This document shows positions 58,795 to 64,000 of a stretch of DNA of 64,000 bases, in pieces. The stretch covers positions 312,001 to 376,000 of the forward strand of contig JAODUP010000184.1 of assembly GCA_025642065.1 (NCBI GenBank), given 5' to 3'. Each line of letters begins with the position of its first letter. Position 1 is the stretch's first letter. The stretch comes from Paralvinella palmiformis. Its lineage: Eukaryota > Annelida > Polychaeta > Terebellida > Alvinellidae. The position numbers and the translations under genes were made by a program. The notes under the pieces were generated by a model. That model was not told the DNA's origin. It searched no databases and saw nothing but the letters and a program-made list of their open reading frames with translations.

Positions 58795-60960
58795 GAAATA
58801 AGAATAATGTACATTTGATAAAGCGCTCTTACTAGCAGGAGCCATTCAAGGGTAATGTACAAATAAAATGTAGTATAATAGTACCCCAAATAATATGTCT
58901 GTAAAAACCATATAAGATATTTCAACGGTAATTATTATTTACCTGTGAACGCATTCTTGAACAGGTGTGCTTTTAGATTGGATTTAAAATTTTCAAAGGG
59001 AGTATGAAGCGAAGAGGAAATGAATTTTTTTTGCTAAGTGGACATTTTAATTTCCGGGGCTGTTTTATGATGAGACAACTGATGAAATGTTCTGCAAAGC
59101 CTATAGCTAGGGGTGTCCTTACTAAAGCCAGATCTCGGACAAGTGATTATTATTTTGGACAAGCAGAAATGAAGTGTCCTACATGTCAAGTGGCCAAAAA
59201 TATTTATGTAGAGTCCTGCAACCCTGAACAGGTGTGTTTTTAGAATGGATTTAAAATTTTCAAGAAACGACACATTTCTAATAATATCTGCCAACAACCT
59301 ATTCTACAAAGTGGGGGCTGCTACACTAAACGCACAATCAACATATGACTTGAGCCGAGACACAAGCACCTGCAGTAGTATTTGCCATATCATTAATAGA
59401 TTTATAAGTTATTAATAAAATCTTGAAAAGGATACGCTGTCTAATTGGTAACCAATGTAGTTTTTTGAGAATTGTGGTTATATGATCATATTTTTGAGTA
59501 TTTGTCACTATGCGAGCTATACTATTCTGAATTCACTGAAGGCGATTGATGTTATAATCAGATATGCCATATAACACTTTTACAGGGAGTTACAATAGTC
59601 TATACAAGATATAATGCATGGACTAAAGTTACAAGTGCTTCTTGTGTCCAGAATGCTTTTAAACAGTGGATGTTCTTAAGATGGTAGTAGGCAGCTTGGC
59701 ATACTGATGTGACATGTTCATACATGTTAATACATTGATAAAAATAACCCCTAGATTTCTTACTGACCCATTAGGGGTAATCGAAGATGCACCCATCTGT
59801 AATGCTGGTGTCTTTATGGATGATGCCAAATATTTAATATTTGTTTTATTATCATTTAGTTTTGAGTCATCCATAGCCTAATACCAGCAATACAATGTTC
59901 TAAATTCTTCAAGGAAGAAGAGAAATTTAACTCATTGTCAGAACCCAGTGATATATATACAACTGTGTGTCATCAGCATACAAGTGATATTTAACCCCAT
60001 TTCACAGCACAATGATCCCAAGAGGATGGGTATACATTGTGAAAACCAGTGGACCAGGAACTGATCCTTGTGGTACACCAGATAACAAAAACTGAACTTC
60101 AGATAAAATACCATGAACAGACACTCTCTGGGAGCATTGTTCCAGATAGGAGCGATACCATTCAAACATGTTTTTTAATCTAGAGAAAGGTATGTTGTGG
60201 TCAACTGTATCAAATGCAGCAGACAGGTCCAGAAGAACAAGGAATACTGGCTTACCTTGAACAATTAACATCATAATATGAGTTTTTACCCGAATCAAGG
60301 CTGTTTCAGTGCTGTGACCACTTTTATAGGCAGACTGTAGTGATTCATTAAGGTTATTATGGATTAAGTATTTGTTTAGATAGAAAGCAGCTGCCCTTTC
60401 TATAAATTTAGAAAAAAATGTAAGATTTGAAACAGGTCTGTAATTGTTTAGAATATAAGTCCACAGTGTTTTTTATTAATGGTTTTAAAAGTGCAGCTTT
60501 CATAGATCTTGGGAAACACCCAGAGATAATGATTTATTAACTATATTTGTAATCAGGCTTATCAGAACATCCAGACAATCTTTCACAAGCCATGTTGGCA
60601 TAGAGTCAACTGCACAGAAAGCATTAGATGACCTTTTCAGCAACTGTCTGATATCAGTCTCCCAGGGTTACCCTGTGATAAGGTGCTGGAAGGGAACCCA
60701 CTATGTATATTTAATATCTTTTGACAGAAGTTATTAAAACAATGGGCCACATCTTTATCTGAGTTGATATTATTTGAAGGGATAGTTTGACTTTTATGTA
60801 ATACTTTATTCAGTTAAACACTGAAATCAGTCCTTTGATTTCCCTTGGATGCTTTGATCTTTTTATGTAAAAGTAATGTCCAAAAATGAAGTGTTTTAAA
60901 ATACTATCAGTATCACATGGAATACCACTGGTATTACCAGTCACACTTCTCGTCTTCTAC
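58795..60960 (-). mobile_element. CR1/jockey-like LINE, reverse transcriptase to 3' end
   Basis: Minus-strand frames in order: NINSDKDVAHCF-type text (about 60750), AVDSMPTWLVKDCLDVLISL (60590), NYRPVSNLTFFSKFIERAAA (60430), SAYKSGHSTETALIRVKT, LLDLSAAFDTVDHNI, EWYRSYLEQCSQRVSVHG, LLSGVPQGSVPGPLVFTMY, then NGSVRNLGVIF (59770) and, near the end, NAQSTYDLS-like and LADIIRNVSFLENFKSILKT (59290). The 3' UTR matches that of the copy at 35895. Scattered frameshifts and an internal duplication at 58959-59264 make it inactive. Confidence 0.92.
58959..59264. repeat. 39-bp direct repeats flanking a 228-bp foreign segment within the LINE
   Basis: GAACAGGTGTGCTTTTAGAT at 58959 and GAACAGGTGTGTTTTTAGAA at 59226 both continue with TGGATTTAAAATTTTCAA. 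The segment between has no counterpart in the related LINE copy at 35895-36310. An open plus-strand frame inside it (59004-59243) has a CPTCQVAK motif but no recognised domain. Confidence 0.75.
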
Positions 60961-61441
60961 CACTTTTAAATTAAATTGTTTTTATTTGTACATTCTTAAC
61001 ATCATTTGCTCCTCCATAAAATATCTCAAGCACAGGCTCACAAATTACTTTTATTTTATAGTCCAAGCATATATAATCTAACAAATTAATTAATTAAATC
61101 AAATGACATGTGTGTAAACTTCAATGCCGATGGTGATATCTCACAGAATCCCAATTAAATGCCTAATCAGGCTAACCGCCTAATCATCTAATCATACTAA
61201 TGCAATGGGGATGGACTATCGTGGTGGTTGAATTACTCCTATAAGCATTTGTCAAATATAATCGATATTTCTTATGCATGTACACCCAGAAAGGTAACGT
61301 GTGATTTAATTAAAATTTCTGATTGTATCCAGAACAAACCATAAACTGATGATGTATGTTGATAACGCGTTAAACTATATAACGGTGTATATATTAGCTA
61401 CCCTATGCTGGCTCTGGCAGCATACTGTTTTTTTTTGAGCG

Positions 61442-61453
61442 TGCGCATGCGCA
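61442..61453. promoter_or_regulatory. NRF-1 type palindrome TGCGCATGCGCA
   Basis: The site is a perfect 12-bp palindrome matching the NRF-1 consensus. It lies 25 bases before the ATG of the exon at 61478, where a core-promoter site is expected for housekeeping genes. Function is inferred. Confidence 0.75.
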
Positions 61454-61477
61454 CTCAATGACAGTCGGCAAACGAAA

Positions 61478-61501
61478 ATGGCGGACGTTACGGAGTTAAA
61501 G
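61478..61501 (+). CDS. First coding exon of an unidentified gene (eight codons)
   Basis: AAAATGGCGGACG is a strong start context. The frame reads MADVTELK and meets a GTATGG donor in phase 0. With the NRF-1 site just upstream, this looks like the start of a ubiquitously expressed gene running to the right. I could not find the next exon before the window edge, and eight residues are too few to name it. Confidence 0.55.
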
Positions 61502-64000
61502 GTATGGTACTGTCGGGTAATTTCAAATGATGTGCCTAAAATATGTAGGTTATAACCTCTATCCAGCGTGTATCATAATACACTTAAAGACATTTACTTG
61601 TATCTGTTTTGAAAATGTATCTAGGGTTACTGGTATTTTGCGATTCCTATTTTTCACACCCAGTTCCTCTGCTAGCAGAAAAATGACCTGTGGCTGGGTG
61701 GAATGGACTCGGTACGAAATTTTGTGGATTTATCGACAAATTTCCGAACACTCATCGAACTTCGATATGTGTATCGGATCGATGTTTCTTGTGTTGTTCA
61801 AGTTTATATCTCCGTTTAATGTGTTATATAATAGGTCGAGGGAAAAGGATAGGTATTTCGCGTTTTACACAATAAATAATAATCAAAGCATGATGATGAA
61901 CATGATTGATCATTTGATGATCATGATAGGTTCCGTTTAGTCTAAACTTTAGATCTAATGCTACTAATTTTTGGTTTGACGAGTGGAACAATTAAAAACC
62001 CATCCAATTCTTAATACCAGAAAGACATTATTTCGTCAATGTGAATGTCGGGTATAGAATTAGACCAGAACTGCCAATATTTTCATATGGTTATATATTT
62101 TTGTTTATTTTGGATAAAATTCAAAAAGGTTTTTATATGGTTGATCAATCTCGTTTGTCAAATAAGACTCAATCATTGAACATAGCACTCGGATAGTGCA
62201 GTGGGTAGGCTACTATCTGTATAGAACAGCCTTTCTACCATTAGATTAGGGTAGGCTAGGTATGATTGGTGATATGATTAAACTCACACATTCCCCCTTT
62301 TAAAGACTTTCATCCTTGTTATTAAATACCTTCTTATATCAATTCTTCTTTCGACTGACATAAACTTTTCTGTTCATGATTCGGACTGGCTTTTGCCAGA
62401 GTGCTACTGGAGTACCGAGTAGATATCTGAATGGTCTTGATATCCAGATGGATCCAATATACATTAATATTCCATTGTTTATAAACCCAGTTTAAAGGGC
62501 ACCAAACTTGTAGCTTAGATAAATCCAGATGGATCCAATATACAATAATATTCCATTGTTTATAAACCCAGTTTAAAGGGCACCAAACTTGTAGCTTAGA
62601 TAAAATGTCAACACCAAGCCAGTTTGGATTAAAATATAAAGAACAAAGGATGTTTATAAAAAGAATTCCTCTAGATCGATACCACCCGCTGGGCTGGCTT
62701 CATATATTAGATACCAGTCAGGCAATTATTTTACTCCTGATGTGGCGGGAACTTAGTTTACCTCCTGTATGAGAGATTGCCCCTGGCAGCAAGAGAATCA
62801 CTGAAGAACATAAATAACATGACAATGACTGCAACTTTACAAGTTTCACATAAAAGTATTGATAATTAATATAGCTGGATAGAGATGACATCAAATACTG
62901 AGGGATGCCAGCGTTCTGTGGATCTGCAGATTTCCATGTTTTTTTGGCCTCTTCTGGGTCATTTCTGTGGATTATTTGCAATGCACTCCAAATATTTTCT
63001 GGTTTTCCATTGGCATCCCAGAATACTACATTGGTTGCTGATTAGGTCTGTGTAGTTCATCTTTTGATTTGTCTGTCAGTGGCATTGCACTTGAATATAT
63101 ACACATATAAAATCATCCTGATAACTTTTGTCATCCAGTCAAATACTGTTCCATGTAATTATGTCTCTGGTTAAGTCATATGCCAGTTGTGCATTTAGAG
63201 AAGCACCCCGACCTTTGTCAAACAAGTTGTCAATGGAGAGTAGAAGTAACTTGACTCTTGAACAAAAATTTATCTGTTGAAGGTTGTTTTCATCAATAAT
63301 TAATATCTTTATCGTTCAAATTTCTTATCACATTTATGTTCATCTTTTTGGAGTTAAGTAAACAGCACATATTAATGGGTTTGGCTTTTTATAGTGCTTA
63401 TAATCTAAATAATATAACTTGATATATTTTCTGTAATTAGTAGATTACAGTTACCTTTTGTTATTTATATTATAATAGTTGCCCATTTTGGAGAAACCAT
63501 GACTAATAATAATATAACATAACTGAAGGGAAAGAAATATACTTGAATATATGTATGTTTGTTGGGTGGAAGAAAGACATATTGGAATGAAACAACTGTT
63601 ATGCTTTCTTTCCCCCTCACCACCATTCTTGTAAGTTTGTATATATTGTGAGATTTCATTTTGGTAATCAGTAGTATGTGGGAAGATGAGACCAATTCCA
63701 TCTTCTTTGCTGCTCCAGCAATGCACTAGTTTTATAATGCTTCTGACTGACCAGTGGGGCTTTGAGGAAGTAATTTCTGATGAACAGGCAGGGTTAGAAT
63801 ATAAATAATGATTAGGGGGGGGGGGGAAATTGAATAAATCAATGAAATATATTCGTTTGATTTTTTCATTGTTCTCGACAAATCAGCAAGTGTAGTTCTG
63901 AAAATAAATAAACTTATAGAATATCATACTATACCCAATTGGCTGAACATTTTATTCCTACCCTTTATAAAGAATTAAAACAAAGTTAAATACAAATCTA
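61502..64000. other. Putative intron of the 61478 gene; no exon recognised
   Basis: No splice-flanked coding block was identified on the plus strand. A minus-strand frame at 62718-62981 (QIIHRNDPEEAKKTWKSADP) has a somewhat protein-like composition but no domain or convincing splice sites. An 81-bp duplication lies at 62442-62603, and a G run lies near 63817. Confidence 0.5.
62442..62603. repeat. 81-bp tandem duplication, two units
   Basis: Units start at 62442 and 62523 and contain ATCCAGATGGATCCAATATA, CCATTGTTTATAAACCCAG and AAAGGGCACCAAACTTGTAG. They differ at about one base, so the duplication is young. Confidence 0.95.

Noticed and set aside
59004..59243. 79-codon frame with a CPTCQVAK motif, a possible small zinc-binding protein
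   Set aside because: It lies in the odd block inside a dead LINE, lacks a second metal-binding pair and overlaps the direct repeat at its end.

Overview
This is animal nuclear DNA. It is AT-rich, has long introns with GT/AG splice sites, poly(A)-type signals, many (TA)n and (CA)n microsatellites and a dense load of SINEs, non-LTR retrotransposons and cut-and-paste DNA transposons. No prokaryotic operon, rRNA, true tRNA gene or CRISPR array was found. The protein genes look like ordinary bilaterian orthologues. The mix of tRNA-derived SINEs, CR1/jockey-like LINEs, hAT elements and ISL2EU-like elements suggests a marine lophotrochozoan, perhaps a gastropod mollusc; that is an inference, not a sequence match.

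Host genes. The first coding exon of a ceramide-transfer protein (CERT1/COL4A3BP) lies on the minus strand at 6764-7003, and the rest of that gene must lie beyond the left edge. A complete ARMC6 orthologue occupies 14402-21114 on the minus strand: six coding exons join in frame to 462 residues. The last exons of an immunoglobulin-domain protein lie at 31752-32783 (minus), and an orphan first-exon candidate sits at 36634-36791 (minus). A short first coding exon of an unidentified gene (plus, 61478-61501) follows a perfect NRF-1-type palindrome.

Mobile DNA makes up most of the rest. At least eight non-LTR retrotransposon fragments carry reverse-transcriptase or C-terminal motifs. A tRNA-derived SINE family has about 13 copies, and four or more other SINE families are present. 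hAT-like MITEs occur, as does a long-TIR MITE nested in another MITE inside an ARMC6 intron. Two relics resemble the two genes of ISL2EU transposons: a broken SAP/YqaJ nuclease gene (44099-45161) and a THAP plus DDE_4 transposase (55950-58727). The transposase is split by a 1163-bp hAT element flanked by a perfect 8-bp target-site duplication.

The most distinctive structures are that dated hAT-into-transposase insertion, six exact-period 87-bp copies of a reverse-transcriptase segment (27996-28517), an exon-edge duplication inside ARMC6, a 36-bp minisatellite, and several short inverted or direct repeats. Stretches not listed hold no gene I could support.
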